A DNA stretch of 64,000 bases from Propionivibrio sp. (GTDB lineage: Bacteria > Pseudomonadota > Gammaproteobacteria > Burkholderiales > Rhodocyclaceae): contig JADJLB010000001.1 in assembly GCA_016705685.1 (NCBI GenBank), forward strand, positions 310,001 through 374,000. Reading direction: 5' to 3'. Positions 1 to 8,948 of this stretch are shown piece by piece. Position 1 is the first letter of the stretch; every line of letters starts with the position of its first letter. The position numbers and the translations under genes are program-made. A model generated the notes under the pieces. That model was given only the letters and a program-made list of their open reading frames with translations. It did no database searches and was not told the origin of the DNA.

Positions 1-581
1 CCCCGTCGGGAGCAGGGAAGACAACGCTGGTACGCCTCTTGGTCGAAAAAGATGCCGCTATTCGCGTATCCACCTCCACAACGACGCGGAAACCACGACC
101 AGGCGAACTGGATGGACGCGAATATCACTTTAGTGACGTAAAACGTTTTCTTGAAATGGCCGACCGCGCCGAGTTTATTGAGTGGGCAGAGGTCCACGGC
201 AATTATTACGGCACATCGCAACGCTGGATCGAGAAGGAAATTACTGCCGGGCATGATGTTCTACTGGAAATCGACTGGCAGGGAGCACAACAGGTGCGCC
301 AGACTTTTCCGGAAGCCATCAGCGTATTTATCATGCCCCCGTCGCTGGAGGCGCTCAGTGACCGGCTGTCCGGCCGGGGCACCGACTCCACTGAAACCAT
401 TGCCCGTCGAATCGCCGCTGCGCGCGAGGAGATGAGGCATGTGGTTGAATTTGACTATGTTATTATTAACGACGACTTAGCACAGGCGCTCGGCAACCTT
501 CAGTCCATCGTCAGCGCCTCGCGACTGCGCTATCCAGTCCAGCGCCAGCGCCACGCCGCGCTGTTCGCCTCACTGCTCTGA
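1..581 (+). CDS. gmk: Guanylate kinase, 5' end outside the window
   Basis: Guanylate kinase phosphorylates GMP to GDP with ATP in the cytoplasm, feeding GTP and (p)ppGpp synthesis. The frame is open from base 3 and begins inside the P-loop (PSGAGKTTL), so only about ten N-terminal residues are missing. The GMP-binding segment follows ([12 protein letters not shown], then YHF and [15 protein letters not shown]), and then the lid region around RLSGRGTDS with R-rich helix [10 protein letters not shown]. All of this is standard for the family, and the visible length of about 193 codons fits the usual 200-210. It is followed after 16 bases by rpoZ and then spoT, the classic proteobacterial gmk-rpoZ-spoT order, so co-transcription is likely. 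Certain apart from the missing start. Confidence 0.96.
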   Translation, partial: PSGAGKTTLVRLLVEKDAAIRVSTSTTTRKPRPGELDGREYHFSDVKRFLEMADRAEFIEWAEVHGNYYGTSQRWIEKEITAGHDVLLEIDWQGAQQVRQTFPEAISVFIMPPSLEALSDRLSGRGTDSTETIARRIAAAREEMRHVVEFDYVIINDDLAQALGNLQSIVSASRLRYPVQRQRHAALFASLL

Positions 582-597
582 TTTTAGGACGAAGCCC

Positions 598-804
598 ATG
601 GCACGAGTAACCGTAGACGACTGCATGCAATCCATACCCAACCGTTTCCAGATGACCCTGGCCGCCACGTATCGCGCGAGACAGATCACCGCCGGCGCAT
701 CGCCGATGGTCGATATCGACCGTGACAAACCGACAGTGATTGCCTTGCGTGAGCTCGCGCTTGGCTTGTACGGCCTGGAAGTTCTAAACCGCAGTCACGC
801 CTGA
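598..804 (+). CDS. rpoZ: RNA polymerase omega subunit
   Basis: Omega is the small RNA polymerase subunit that helps fold and latch beta-prime and forms part of a ppGpp site. The 68-residue product starts [19 protein letters not shown] and contains the conserved [10 protein letters not shown] and [10 protein letters not shown] blocks, so it is full length for a short betaproteobacterial omega. The ATG lies 16 bases after gmk, preceded by AGGACGA. The gene sits between gmk and spoT, consistent with shared transcription of the (p)ppGpp-related genes. Confidence 0.97.
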   Translation: MARVTVDDCMQSIPNRFQMTLAATYRARQITAGASPMVDIDRDKPTVIALRELALGLYGLEVLNRSHA

Positions 805-831
805 GCCAGGCAGACTACGCGGTGTGCCATC

Positions 832-3030
832 GTGAATACCGACGCTACGGCCATCAGTATTGCCAGTGGCTCTGCTGCAGACGCGAAGCCGGGTAACACA
901 AATTACACGAATGCAGACCCGGCATTCCGCGTTTTCGTCGACACACTAAGTTATCTCGAACCAGAAGAATTAGCGCTCGTTATCGAGGCTTATCGCTTCA
1001 GTGAAGAAGCGCACCAGGGGCAGACTCGCCTCTCCGGTGAACCCTATATCACCCATCCGCTGGCGGTGGCTGGCGCTTTGGCCGAGTGGCGGATGGATTC
1101 CCAGGCGATTATTGCCGCCCTGCTCCATGACGTCATGGAAGACACGACGGTAACCAAAGCCGAAATCGCCGCGCGGTTTCAAAAACCGGTGGCCGATCTG
1201 GTCGATGGGCTTTCCAAACTCGAAAAGATCGAGTTTCAGTCCTATCAGGTCGCACAGGCGGAAAACTTCCGCAAAATGCTGATGGCCATGGCGCACGATC
1301 TAAGGATCGTGATGATCAAGCTTGCCGACCGCCTGCACAATTTGCAAACGATGGCGCATGTCCGCCCAGACAAGCGTCGTCGCATCGCCAGAGAAACGCT
1401 GGAAATTTACGTTCCCATCGCCACCCGTCTCGGCCTTAACAATATCTCGCGGCAATTGCAGGACCTTGCCTTCAGGCACGTCCATCCGATGCGTTTCCGG
1501 GTACTGAAGCGGGCGATCAATGCCGTTCGCGGCAACCGGCGCGAACTGCTCTCAAAGATTCTGGATGGCATACACAGCAAGCTTCATGAAGAGAACATAG
1601 AGGCTGGCGTTTTCGGCCGCGAAAAAAGCCTGTATTCGATCTATCGGAAGATGGCCGAGAAACACCTCAGCTTCTCACAAGTCCTCGATATTTACGGTTT
1701 CCGTATCATTGTTCGCGACATACCGACATGCTACCTGACCTTGGGCGCCCTACACGCCCGTTACAAACCGGTTCCCGGGAAGTTCAAGGATTACATTGCC
1801 ATTCCCAAAGGCAATGGCTATCAGTCACTGCACACAACGCTTATCGGCCCCTATGGGACTCCCATCGAGATCCAAATCCGGACCCAGAGCATGCATAATT
1901 TGGCTGAGGAGGGGATCGCCTCGCACTGGCTGTACAAGGACAGCGAAGAGAGTGGCGCCCATCTTCAGGTGAAGATGCACAAATGGCTCCACTCGCTGCT
2001 TGAACTTCAGAGTTCGGCCGGCGATTCTTCCGAGTTCCTGGAACACGTCAAAGTCGATCTTTTCCCGGACGAAGTGTATGTTTTCACGCCCAAGGGGAGA
2101 ATCCTTGCGCTCCCGCGCGGCGCCACGGTCATTGATTTTGCTTATGCCGTTCATACGGACATCGGCCACCATTGCGTCGCGGCGCGTATCGACCATGAAC
2201 TGAGTTCGCTGTCAGCCGAACTGGCCAATGGCAACCAGGTTGAGATCATCACTGCGCCACAAGCCAGCCCGAATCCGGCCTGGCTGACTTACGTCAAGTC
2301 CGGCCGTGCGCGCAGCAAGATACGCCAGTATTTGAGAACCAAACAACAAGACGGATCAAGCGAACTGGGTGAAAACATGCTGAACCAGGAGCTGCTTGTT
2401 CTTGGCATACGCCCATCCGAGGTCCCGACAGCCGTCTGGGAGCGCGTCATCCGCGATTCCGGGAAGAAATCGAAGCGTGAGTTTCTTGCCGACATCGGCC
2501 TGGGTCGGGGTTTGGCGACCATTTTTGCGCGCCGCCTGGCGGCCCACGGCGAAGTGCCTCTGGTGGAGGCTGGCGCGCCCGCGCCACTGGTCGTGCGCGG
2601 CACCGAAGGGACGGCGATCCAGTTGGCAACTTGCTGCCTACCGATACCCGGCGATCCGATCGTCGGGTATCTACGCCAGGGGCAAGGTCTGCAGATACAT
2701 ACAGCAAACTGCTCGGTGGCCTTGAAATCACGCAACAGCGAACCGAGCAACTGGATCCGCGTTGGTTGGGAACCCGAAACCGGCAAGTACTTTGACGTAC
2801 GTATCAAGGTCACCGCATTAAATGTCCGCGGCGTCCTGGGTCGCGTCGCGACAGGTATATCGCAGGCAGGCGCCAATATTGAAAACGTTAGCATGGACGG
2901 AGAAAATCTGGGTATGTACACGGTACTGCACTTTCTGGTGCAGGTTTCAGGTCGCTTGCACTTGGCCTCGCTGATGCGCGGTTTACGCCGAATGACCGAT
3001 GTAGTGCGCATCGTCCGCGATCAGGAGTAG
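832..3030 (+). CDS. spoT: Bifunctional (p)ppGpp synthetase/hydrolase SpoT
   Basis: This RelA/SpoT homologue makes and degrades the alarmone (p)ppGpp in the cytoplasm. The 732-residue protein starts at a GTG 27 bases after rpoZ. The N-terminal HD hydrolase domain has intact catalytic residues (HD at 99-100 and ED at 103-104 in ALLHDVMEDT), so hydrolysis should be active. The synthetase domain follows with GKFKDYIAIPKGNGYQSLHT and IEIQIRTQSMHNLAEEGIASHW. A TGS domain begins near DEVYVFTPKGRILALPRG, and a C-terminal ACT domain ends the protein (VTALNVRGVLGRVATGISQAGANIENV). An intact HD site and position after rpoZ favour SpoT over RelA. Whether the synthetase is also active cannot be proved from sequence alone. 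Confidence 0.95.
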   Translation: MNTDATAISIASGSAADAKPGNTNYTNADPAFRVFVDTLSYLEPEELALVIEAYRFSEEAHQGQTRLSGEPYITHPLAVAGALAEWRMDSQAIIAALLHDVMEDTTVTKAEIAARFQKPVADLVDGLSKLEKIEFQSYQVAQAENFRKMLMAMAHDLRIVMIKLADRLHNLQTMAHVRPDKRRRIARETLEIYVPIATRLGLNNISRQLQDLAFRHVHPMRFRVLKRAINAVRGNRRELLSKILDGIHSKLHEENIEAGVFGREKSLYSIYRKMAEKHLSFSQVLDIYGFRIIVRDIPTCYLTLGALHARYKPVPGKFKDYIAIPKGNGYQSLHTTLIGPYGTPIEIQIRTQSMHNLAEEGIASHWLYKDSEESGAHLQVKMHKWLHSLLELQSSAGDSSEFLEHVKVDLFPDEVYVFTPKGRILALPRGATVIDFAYAVHTDIGHHCVAARIDHELSSLSAELANGNQVEIITAPQASPNPAWLTYVKSGRARSKIRQYLRTKQQDGSSELGENMLNQELLVLGIRPSEVPTAVWERVIRDSGKKSKREFLADIGLGRGLATIFARRLAAHGEVPLVEAGAPAPLVVRGTEGTAIQLATCCLPIPGDPIVGYLRQGQGLQIHTANCSVALKSRNSEPSNWIRVGWEPETGKYFDVRIKVTALNVRGVLGRVATGISQAGANIENVSMDGENLGMYTVLHFLVQVSGRLHLASLMRGLRRMTDVVRIVRDQE

Positions 3031-3033
3031 TTA

Positions 3034-4281
3034 TTGAAAGTCTTGGTCCTTGGCGCCGGCGTCATTGGCGTCAGCAGTGCCTGGTATCTGGCCAAATCCG
3101 GCCATGAAGTATCCGTAGTAGACCGCCAACCGGCCCCGGGCATGGAAACGAGTTTTGCCAACGGAGGCCAGATATCCGTCTCGCATGCCGAACCCTGGTC
3201 CAATCCCCACGCGCCCTGGCGCGCGCTCTCCTGGATCGGGCGCGAAGACGCGCCGCTCCTGTTTCGATTGCGTTGGGACACGGCCCTCATCGACTGGAGT
3301 TTGCGATTCTTACGCGAATGCACAGCGCAACGCACACGCGCCAATATCAGGGACATTGTTGCGCTGGCGCTTTACAGTCGCACACAGCTGAAGGCGTTAC
3401 GCGAGGAAACATGTATTCAGTATGAGCATCTCGAACGCGGGATACTGCATGTCTATACCGACCGCAGGGAACTGGCAACGGCACATGAAGCCTCCCAAGT
3501 GCTGCACGAGTTTGGCTGCGACCGGCGCACGGTCAGCGCCGATGAGTGTGTGGCGATTGAGCCCGCGCTGCAGGCCGCGCGTCCGTTATTGGTGGGTGGC
3601 GATTATACGGCCGAAGACGAATCGGGCAATGCGCATGTCTTTACCAGAAAGCTCGCGGAACAATGCATTCGGCTTGGCGTCGATTTTCATTACGAAACGA
3701 CGGTTGACCAGATATGCAAATCGGGTGACCGCATCTCCCATGCCTTGCTGACCACGCCAACGGGTCGCGATAGTGCCGTGGCCGACGCCTATGTTGTCGC
3801 GCTCGGCAGCTATACGCCTCTGCTGTTGCGCCCATTGGGTATCCGCCTGCCGGTCTACCCGGCCAAGGGCTACTCGGCTACTGTCGCCCTCGATGCGTCA
3901 AGTATCGCACCCAGCGTCTCATTGACCGACGATGGCCACAAACTTGTCTTTTCCCGGCTGGGCCAGCGTCTGCGTATCGCCGGAACGGCGGAATTCAACG
4001 GCTACAATACCGAACTCAATGAAGTTCGCTGCCAAGCCCTGATGAAGCGTACGCGCCAGTTGTTTCCCGAACTTCGCCCTGCCGGCGAACCGGAATTCTG
4101 GTGCGGATTACGTCCGGCAACCCCTTCAAACGTGCCCTTTATCGGACGCTCGGCGCTACCCAACCTTTACCTCAATACCGGGCATGGAACGCTCGGCTGG
4201 ACAATGGCCTGTGGCGCCGGCAAGGCGCTGGCCGATATCGTCAGCGGCCGTGCACCTGAAATCCGATTACGCCGCTTTTGA
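3034..4281 (+). CDS. FAD-dependent D-amino acid dehydrogenase (DadA-like)
   Basis: A 415-residue FAD oxidoreductase of the DAO/DadA family, predicted to oxidise D-amino acids to 2-oxo acids and pass electrons to the respiratory chain at the inner membrane. The N-terminus is a dinucleotide fold (VLVLGAGVIGVSSAWYLAKSG) followed by the DadA-typical ETSFANGGQISVSHAEPW. The C-terminus has WCGLRPATPSNVPFIG and LNTGHGTLGWTMACGAGK, the FAD-closing motif of the family. The start is TTG at 3034 with AGGAG at 3023-3027. It lies 3 bases after spoT and may be read through from it. Substrate is not determinable; D-alanine is the usual one, but no alanine racemase gene is adjacent, so dadA itself is not assigned. 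Confidence 0.87.
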   Translation: MKVLVLGAGVIGVSSAWYLAKSGHEVSVVDRQPAPGMETSFANGGQISVSHAEPWSNPHAPWRALSWIGREDAPLLFRLRWDTALIDWSLRFLRECTAQRTRANIRDIVALALYSRTQLKALREETCIQYEHLERGILHVYTDRRELATAHEASQVLHEFGCDRRTVSADECVAIEPALQAARPLLVGGDYTAEDESGNAHVFTRKLAEQCIRLGVDFHYETTVDQICKSGDRISHALLTTPTGRDSAVADAYVVALGSYTPLLLRPLGIRLPVYPAKGYSATVALDASSIAPSVSLTDDGHKLVFSRLGQRLRIAGTAEFNGYNTELNEVRCQALMKRTRQLFPELRPAGEPEFWCGLRPATPSNVPFIGRSALPNLYLNTGHGTLGWTMACGAGKALADIVSGRAPEIRLRRF

Positions 4282-4390
4282 GTTCTCCCGACACCGCAAC
4301 TGCCTTCGCAAACTCCGTTCGTGAAACGCGCTCAATTGCTGTGGAATGGCGCGACATCCTTTAAGATCGAGTTACGGCTCATGACGAATG

Positions 4391-4636
4391 TTGAACCTAG
4401 AGACCTCAGTTGACCGCTCATCTCTTGGCATAGGGCATTGAGACAAATGGCACTTCTTCTGATTGACCGCTTCACCATTTGGGTGAGTCCGCTACGGGGC
4501 GGATTGCACGGTTTTTGGGGCGCATGGCGGCGTTGCAACTCCTTGGAATGGAACGACCATTCCGCGTCGTTGCGCCTTGCCCTGCACCCCAAAAACCGCA
4601 CACTCCACCCCGTCCAACTGAGGTTTCTAGGTTGAA
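4391..4636. repeat. MITE-like element with 22-bp terminal inverted repeats
   Basis: A 246-bp non-coding element fills most of the gap between the DadA-like gene and tatD. Its ends, 4391-4412 and 4615-4636, are inverted repeats matching at 20 of 22 positions (core AACCTAGA/GACCTCAGTTG). Inside are a perfect 12-bp inverted repeat, CGGTTTTTGGGG at 4509-4520 with CCCCAAAAACCG at 4587-4598, and a tight central hairpin GGAATGG/CCATTCC at 4545-4551 and 4557-4563 with a 5-base loop. No plausible gene is present. The nested-palindrome layout is that of a miniature inverted-repeat element mobilised in trans, or of a large REP/ERIC-type repeat. Family unknown to me from the sequence. Confidence 0.8.
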
Positions 4637-4644
4637 TCTGGCCC

Positions 4645-5430
4645 ATGCTGATCGACACCCACTGCCACCTCGATGCTCGCGCGTTCGATGCCGACCGGAA
4701 TGCGCTGGTCGATGCCGCGCATGCGGCCGGCGTCTCGGCCATGCTTATCCCTTCGGTCGGCACGCAAAATTTTTCAAACGTCCGCGATTGCTGCAGGCAA
4801 TATCCGGCGTGTTGCCCGGCCTACGGCATTCATCCGCTATACCTCGCACAGGCGGGCGAAGCCGATCTGGTCACACTCCGCGCGTGGCTGGAAAGCGAAT
4901 CGACAACGCGTTGGCCACCCGTCGCTCTGGGCGAAATCGGCCTGGATTTCTATACGCCGGGTTTCGATGCCGCGCGTCAGGAACATTTCTTTGTCGAACA
5001 GCTCAAGATCGCAAGAGATCTGGACCTGCCTGTGCTCCTGCATGTGCGCCGTTCAGTCGATCAGGTATTGAAATGCCTGCGTCGTATCGGGTCGCGGGGA
5101 GGGATTGCGCATGCATTCAATGGCAGTCGCCAGCAGGCCGAGGCATTCATCCGCCTCGGTTTCATGCTGGGTTTTGGCGGCGCCATGACTTACCCGGGGT
5201 CTACGCGCATCCGTCAGCTCGCGGCAACCCTCCCGATAGACGGCATCGTGCTTGAAACCGATGCGCCGGACATTTCTCCGGTCTGGATTCCGGGCCAGCG
5301 CAATACGCCCGCTGAGCTGGTTCGGATCGCTCTGACCTTGGCGAACTTGCGCGACATTTCGTATGACGACGTGTTGTCATTCACCGCGGCAAACGTAAAA
5401 GCGCTATTCCCGGTGCCGCTGACGCCATGA
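4645..5430 (+). CDS. tatD: TatD-family metal-dependent DNase
   Basis: A TatD-family metal-dependent hydrolase (3'-5' deoxyribonuclease; also linked to DNA repair and D-Tyr-tRNA work in relatives), cytoplasmic. The 261-residue TIM-barrel carries the expected metal ligands: IDTHCHLD at the N-terminus, GEIGLDFY with the bridging Glu, VLLHVRRS (His), GIAHAFNGS (His) and ETDAPDISP (Asp). ATG 4645 gives the correct N-terminus directly on the first metal motif. It is downstream of the MITE-like element, whose right end is only 9 bases before the start codon, so the element may carry the ribosome-binding region or promoter of this gene. The paralogue (TatD, YcfH or YjjV) cannot be told apart here. 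Confidence 0.9.
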   Translation: MLIDTHCHLDARAFDADRNALVDAAHAAGVSAMLIPSVGTQNFSNVRDCCRQYPACCPAYGIHPLYLAQAGEADLVTLRAWLESESTTRWPPVALGEIGLDFYTPGFDAARQEHFFVEQLKIARDLDLPVLLHVRRSVDQVLKCLRRIGSRGGIAHAFNGSRQQAEAFIRLGFMLGFGGAMTYPGSTRIRQLAATLPIDGIVLETDAPDISPVWIPGQRNTPAELVRIALTLANLRDISYDDVLSFTAANVKALFPVPLTP

Positions 5431-5510
5431 GCCCGCCTTTCCTCGGGCGGCATGACCCGGCAGCGTCCTGCAGGCCGAATTTTTCACGGTTGTACCGTTC
5501 GGCGCCGAAG

Positions 5511-5539
5511 TTGCCAGAGAATACAAATCACGCCATAAT
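5511..5539 (+). promoter_or_regulatory. Predicted sigma-70 promoter of frdABCD
   Basis: TTGCCA at 5511-5516 and CATAAT at 5534-5539 are separated by exactly 17 bases, a good sigma-70 promoter about 100 bases upstream of the frdA start. No TTGAT-N4-ATCAA FNR site was found between tatD and frdA, so oxygen control, if any, is not evident. Confidence 0.55.
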
Positions 5540-5639
5540 CCGTCGCTGTTGAGCATGAAGCGCCGCCAGGATGCGCTTTGTCTGGGGTTTGAATGCGCTG
5601 GCCGTAGCTGAGTTCGCGTAAAGCGAGAAAGGATTGGGC

Positions 5640-7430
5640 GTGGAAATTTTCAAGGCGGATGTAGTAATTGTTGGAGGGGGCGGTGCCGGCTTGCGGGCTG
5701 CCATCGCGGTGGCAGAATCGGACCCATCGCTCAAAATCGCATTGGTTTCCAAAGTTTATCCGATGCGCAGCCACACCGTGGCCGCTGAGGGCGGCGCCGC
5801 TGGCGTCAAGAAGCCGACCGATAGCTTCGAGTATCACTTCCATGACACCGTGGGTGGAGGTGACTGGCTGTGCGAACAGGATGTCGTCGAATATTTCGTC
5901 AGGCAAGCACCTATTGAGCTGACGCAGCTCGAACACTGGGGCTGCCCGTGGAGCCGTACCGAAGACGGCCACGTCAATGTGCGCGCTTTCGGCGGGATGA
6001 AGATCGAGCGCACCTGGTTTGCGGCCGACAAATCTGGATTTCATATTCTGCACACGCTGTTCCAGACGTCGATCAAGTACCCCTCGATCAAACGCTTCGA
6101 CGAACACTTCTGTGTCGATCTGGTCGAGGAAGACGGCCGTTGTCAGGGCGTGGTAGCCATTGAGATGTCGACCGGTGAATTCAGTCTGATCGAAGCCAAG
6201 TCGGTGATCATCGCTACCGGTGGCGCAGGGCGTGTTTTTCGCGAAAGCACGCTCGGCGGCATTGTCACCGGCGATGGCATGGCATTGGCTTACCGCCATG
6301 GTGTGGCGTTGCGCGACATGGAATTCGTGCAGTATCACCCCACTTGCATGCCGGTGACCGGCTTGCTATTTACCGAAGCCTGTCGGGGTGAAGGGGGCTA
6401 TCTGGTTAACAAGGATGGTTACCGCTACCTGCAAGACTATGGCCTGGGCCCGCTCCAGGACAAGCCGAAGAACAAGTACATGGAACTTGGCCCGCGCGAT
6501 CGCCTCAGTCAGGCGTTCTTCTTTGAACAGCAGAAAGGCCGGACCATCGAGCACCCGACGCTCGGCTCGGTCGTACACCTCGACCTGCGTCATCTAGGCG
6601 AAGCCTATTTGCGTGAACGTCTGCCGCTGATTTACGAAATGGCCGAAACCTTTATGGGTATTGACCCCGCCAAGGAGCCGATACCGGTTCGCCCCGGAGT
6701 GCACTACACCATGGGCGGCATCAAGACCGACGGCCAGTGCGCCGCATCGCTGAAAGGCCTTTACGCCATCGGCGAATGCTCCAGTGTCGGTATTCACGGC
6801 GCCAACCGCCTCGGCTCAAACTCGCTGACCGAGTTGCTCGTCTTCGGCAAAGTGGCCGGGGTCGAAGCGGCAAGGAACGCGAAAACTGCCGCGCCCGGGA
6901 ATTCGGCTAACCTGCTCAAACAGGCACAAGCCGTCGAGCAGCGTGTCATGGCACTGAAGACCAAATCGAGCGGAACCGAAAGAATCTCCGTGATCCGCAA
7001 GGAAATGGCCCAAACCATGGAAGACGGCTGCGGCATCTACCGCGTCGAGAAGACCATGCAGGCCACCTGTGACAAACTCGCCGAATTGCGCGAACGTTTC
7101 AAGAATATCAACATCGACGACAAATCCAGCGTCTGGAACACCGATTGGCTGACGGCAATCGAGCTTGATTACCAGCTCGACGTGGCGATGGCCATGGCGC
7201 ATTCGGCGATCAATCGCAAGGAATCGCGTGGTGCGCACCAACGTCTCGACGGTTTCGAGCAACGCGACGATGTTAACTTCCTGAAACATTCCGAGGCGTA
7301 CTACGTTGCTGGCAGTGCACCGCGCATTGCCTTGGGCGATGTGAAAATCACCACGTCTCAACCGGCGGCGCGCGTGTATGGTGCCGCGGGTGAAAAAGCA
7401 GACCAGGAAAGGAAAGCATCCCATGTCTGA
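5640..7430 (+). CDS. frdA: Fumarate reductase flavoprotein subunit
   Basis: Catalytic subunit of quinol:fumarate reductase, reducing fumarate to succinate on the cytoplasmic face of the inner membrane. It has the FAD fold VVIVGGGGAGLRAAIAVAES and the covalent-flavin motif MRSHTVAAEGG. The active-site region continues with FVQYHPTCMPVTGLLFTEACRGEGG, PGVHYTMGGI and GANRLGSNSLTELLVFG. GTG 5640 is chosen over TTG 5634 because AGGA lies 6 bases before it and because it places the flavinylated His at residue 45, as in E. coli FrdA. The 596-aa length matches E. coli FrdA (602). The wording of the motifs is closer to QFR than to SdhA, and the two-anchor operon supports this. Confidence 0.94.
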   Translation: MEIFKADVVIVGGGGAGLRAAIAVAESDPSLKIALVSKVYPMRSHTVAAEGGAAGVKKPTDSFEYHFHDTVGGGDWLCEQDVVEYFVRQAPIELTQLEHWGCPWSRTEDGHVNVRAFGGMKIERTWFAADKSGFHILHTLFQTSIKYPSIKRFDEHFCVDLVEEDGRCQGVVAIEMSTGEFSLIEAKSVIIATGGAGRVFRESTLGGIVTGDGMALAYRHGVALRDMEFVQYHPTCMPVTGLLFTEACRGEGGYLVNKDGYRYLQDYGLGPLQDKPKNKYMELGPRDRLSQAFFFEQQKGRTIEHPTLGSVVHLDLRHLGEAYLRERLPLIYEMAETFMGIDPAKEPIPVRPGVHYTMGGIKTDGQCAASLKGLYAIGECSSVGIHGANRLGSNSLTELLVFGKVAGVEAARNAKTAAPGNSANLLKQAQAVEQRVMALKTKSSGTERISVIRKEMAQTMEDGCGIYRVEKTMQATCDKLAELRERFKNINIDDKSSVWNTDWLTAIELDYQLDVAMAMAHSAINRKESRGAHQRLDGFEQRDDVNFLKHSEAYYVAGSAPRIALGDVKITTSQPAARVYGAAGEKADQERKASHV

Positions 7431-8178
7431 GAACCTGAAAATCATTGAAATCGAGGTTCTGCGTTATCACCCGGAAAGCGACCGGGAGCCTCATCTCGAG
7501 GTCTACAAAGTCCCGTTCACCGACGACATGTCCGTGCTGCAAGGTGCGCAGTACATCAAGGACAATTTCGATGGCTCGCTGACTTTCCGCTGGTCGTGCC
7601 GGATGGCTATCTGCGGCAGTTGCGGGATGATGATCAACGGCATCCCCAAGCTGTCGTGCGAGACTTTCCTGCGGGATTACCATCCGAACCGGATTCGCAT
7701 CGAAGCGCTGGCGCATTTCCCCATCGAAAAGGATCTGGTGGTCGATCTCAGCGGCTTCATCGAGAAGCTGGAAAGCATCCAGCCCTACATCATTCCGAAG
7801 GAGCCACGCTCGCTCGAACAGGGCGAGTACCTCCAGTCACCGCAACAGTTCAACGACTACATTCAGTTCACTTCCTGTATCAATTGCACCCTGTGCTACG
7901 CCGCCTGCCCGCAATTTGGCCTCAATCCGGACTTCATCGGCCCGGCCGCCATTGCCCTGCTGCATCGCTACAACATGGACTCACGCGATGGCGCCGCAGA
8001 AGAACGGATGGAACTGGTTGCTTCCGAAGAGGGTGTCTTCAACTGTAGTGCGGTAGGTTATTGCTCGGTGGTTTGCCCGAAACACGTCGATCCGGCCAAC
8101 GCCGTCAATATCAACAAGACCAATGCAGCGAAGGACTACTTCCTGCGCTTCCTGTCTCCGAAAGGGGGTTCAAAGTGA
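7423..8178 (+). CDS. frdB: Fumarate reductase iron-sulfur subunit
   Basis: Electron-transfer subunit linking the membrane quinol site to FrdA. All three cluster motifs are intact: the [2Fe-2S] site CRMAICGSCGMMINGIPKLSC (spaced over residues about 60-80), the [4Fe-4S] site CINCTLCYAACP, and the [3Fe-4S] site CSAVGYCSVVCPKHVDP. The 251-aa protein starts at ATG 7423 (MSENLKIIEIEVLRYHP), overlapping the end of frdA by 8 bases, with GGAAAG just upstream; a longer in-frame start at 7378 would extend it into frdA and is less likely. The GLNPDFIGPAAIALLHRYNMDSRD stretch is nearly the E. coli FrdB sequence. Confidence 0.95.
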   Translation: MSENLKIIEIEVLRYHPESDREPHLEVYKVPFTDDMSVLQGAQYIKDNFDGSLTFRWSCRMAICGSCGMMINGIPKLSCETFLRDYHPNRIRIEALAHFPIEKDLVVDLSGFIEKLESIQPYIIPKEPRSLEQGEYLQSPQQFNDYIQFTSCINCTLCYAACPQFGLNPDFIGPAAIALLHRYNMDSRDGAAEERMELVASEEGVFNCSAVGYCSVVCPKHVDPANAVNINKTNAAKDYFLRFLSPKGGSK

Positions 8179-8573
8179 GCAAGCGTCGTCCCTATGTCCG
8201 TTCGATGGATGGTTGGTGGAAGAAGAACCCCTATTTCATTGAGTACATGATTCACGAAAGCACCGCCCTGTTCGTCGCTGCCTATGCCTTTATCCTGCTG
8301 GTGGGTCTGGTTCGTTTGGGACAGGGCGAAGCCGCCTGGAGCGGCTGGCTGGACGCCCTGAAAAGCCCACTGTCACTGACCTGCCATGTGGTTTTCCTGG
8401 TGGCCATCCTGTACCACACCTACACCTGGTTCAAGATCATGCCCATTACCATGCCGCCGATCATCGTTGGCGGGAAGCGTGTCGGACCCGAAGTCATTAC
8501 CGGTAGCGGACTGTTGGCGGCCCTGGTAGCCAGCTTGGTGTTGCTAGGCCTGGTTTGGAGGTTGGCATTATGA
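8175..8573 (+). CDS. frdC: Fumarate reductase membrane anchor subunit C
   Basis: First of two hydrophobic anchors holding FrdAB on the inner membrane and forming the menaquinol/quinol sites. The 132-aa protein starts at a GTG that overlaps the frdB stop (GTGA), so translation is coupled. It begins SKRRPYVRSMDGWWKKNPYF, matches E. coli FrdC closely, and keeps the Glu in YMIHESTAL that corresponds to the quinone-related Glu29. Three membrane helices can be drawn. No haem-ligating His pattern is needed, as expected for a haem-free type D QFR. Confidence 0.92.
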   Translation: MSKRRPYVRSMDGWWKKNPYFIEYMIHESTALFVAAYAFILLVGLVRLGQGEAAWSGWLDALKSPLSLTCHVVFLVAILYHTYTWFKIMPITMPPIIVGGKRVGPEVITGSGLLAALVASLVLLGLVWRLAL

Positions 8574-8938
8574 AATCTGGACTGAAGCGTTCCAATGCTC
8601 CGATCTTCTGGGGTCTGTTTGGTGCGGGTGGGATGTTCTCGGCGCTTTTCGGACCGATGCTGGTGTTTATTACCGGTATTGCCGTTCCGCTCGGCCTGAT
8701 GCTTCCGGCAAACACCATGAGCTATGCAAAAATGATGGCCTTTGCGCAGAACATTATAGGCAAGGGTTTTATCCTGGCCGTTATCGCCCTTTTTCTGTGG
8801 TTTGCCGCACACCGTATATTCCACTCCCTGCATGAGATCGGCATCCACGCCGGCGTCGGCGCAAAACTGCTCTGCTACGGGTCGGCCTTTATCGCCACGG
8901 TCATTTCTGCTGTCGTTCTGCTCAGTCTGGGATTCTAA
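8570..8938 (+). CDS. frdD: Fumarate reductase membrane anchor subunit D
   Basis: Second membrane anchor of the QFR, 122 aa, with three predicted membrane helices. ATG 8570 overlaps the frdC stop in an ATGA, and the product begins MKSGLKRSNAPIFWGLFGAGGM, very like E. coli FrdD; the 127-aa in-frame extension to 8555 is rejected. The C-terminal AAHRIFHSLHEIGIHAG is the family signature. Together the four coupled genes make a complete four-subunit enzyme. Confidence 0.92.
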   Translation: MKSGLKRSNAPIFWGLFGAGGMFSALFGPMLVFITGIAVPLGLMLPANTMSYAKMMAFAQNIIGKGFILAVIALFLWFAAHRIFHSLHEIGIHAGVGAKLLCYGSAFIATVISAVVLLSLGF

Positions 8939-8948
8939 AGACGTCCGG

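Noticed and set aside
4479..5255. A 258-codon plus-strand frame spanning the repeat and tatD
   Set aside because: It is in a different frame from the TatD motifs and reads through the MITE-like repeat.
5431..5639. FNR or CRP site upstream of frdA
   Set aside because: No TTGAT-N4-ATCAA or TGTGA-N6-TCACA match was found; only the sigma-70 promoter is supported.
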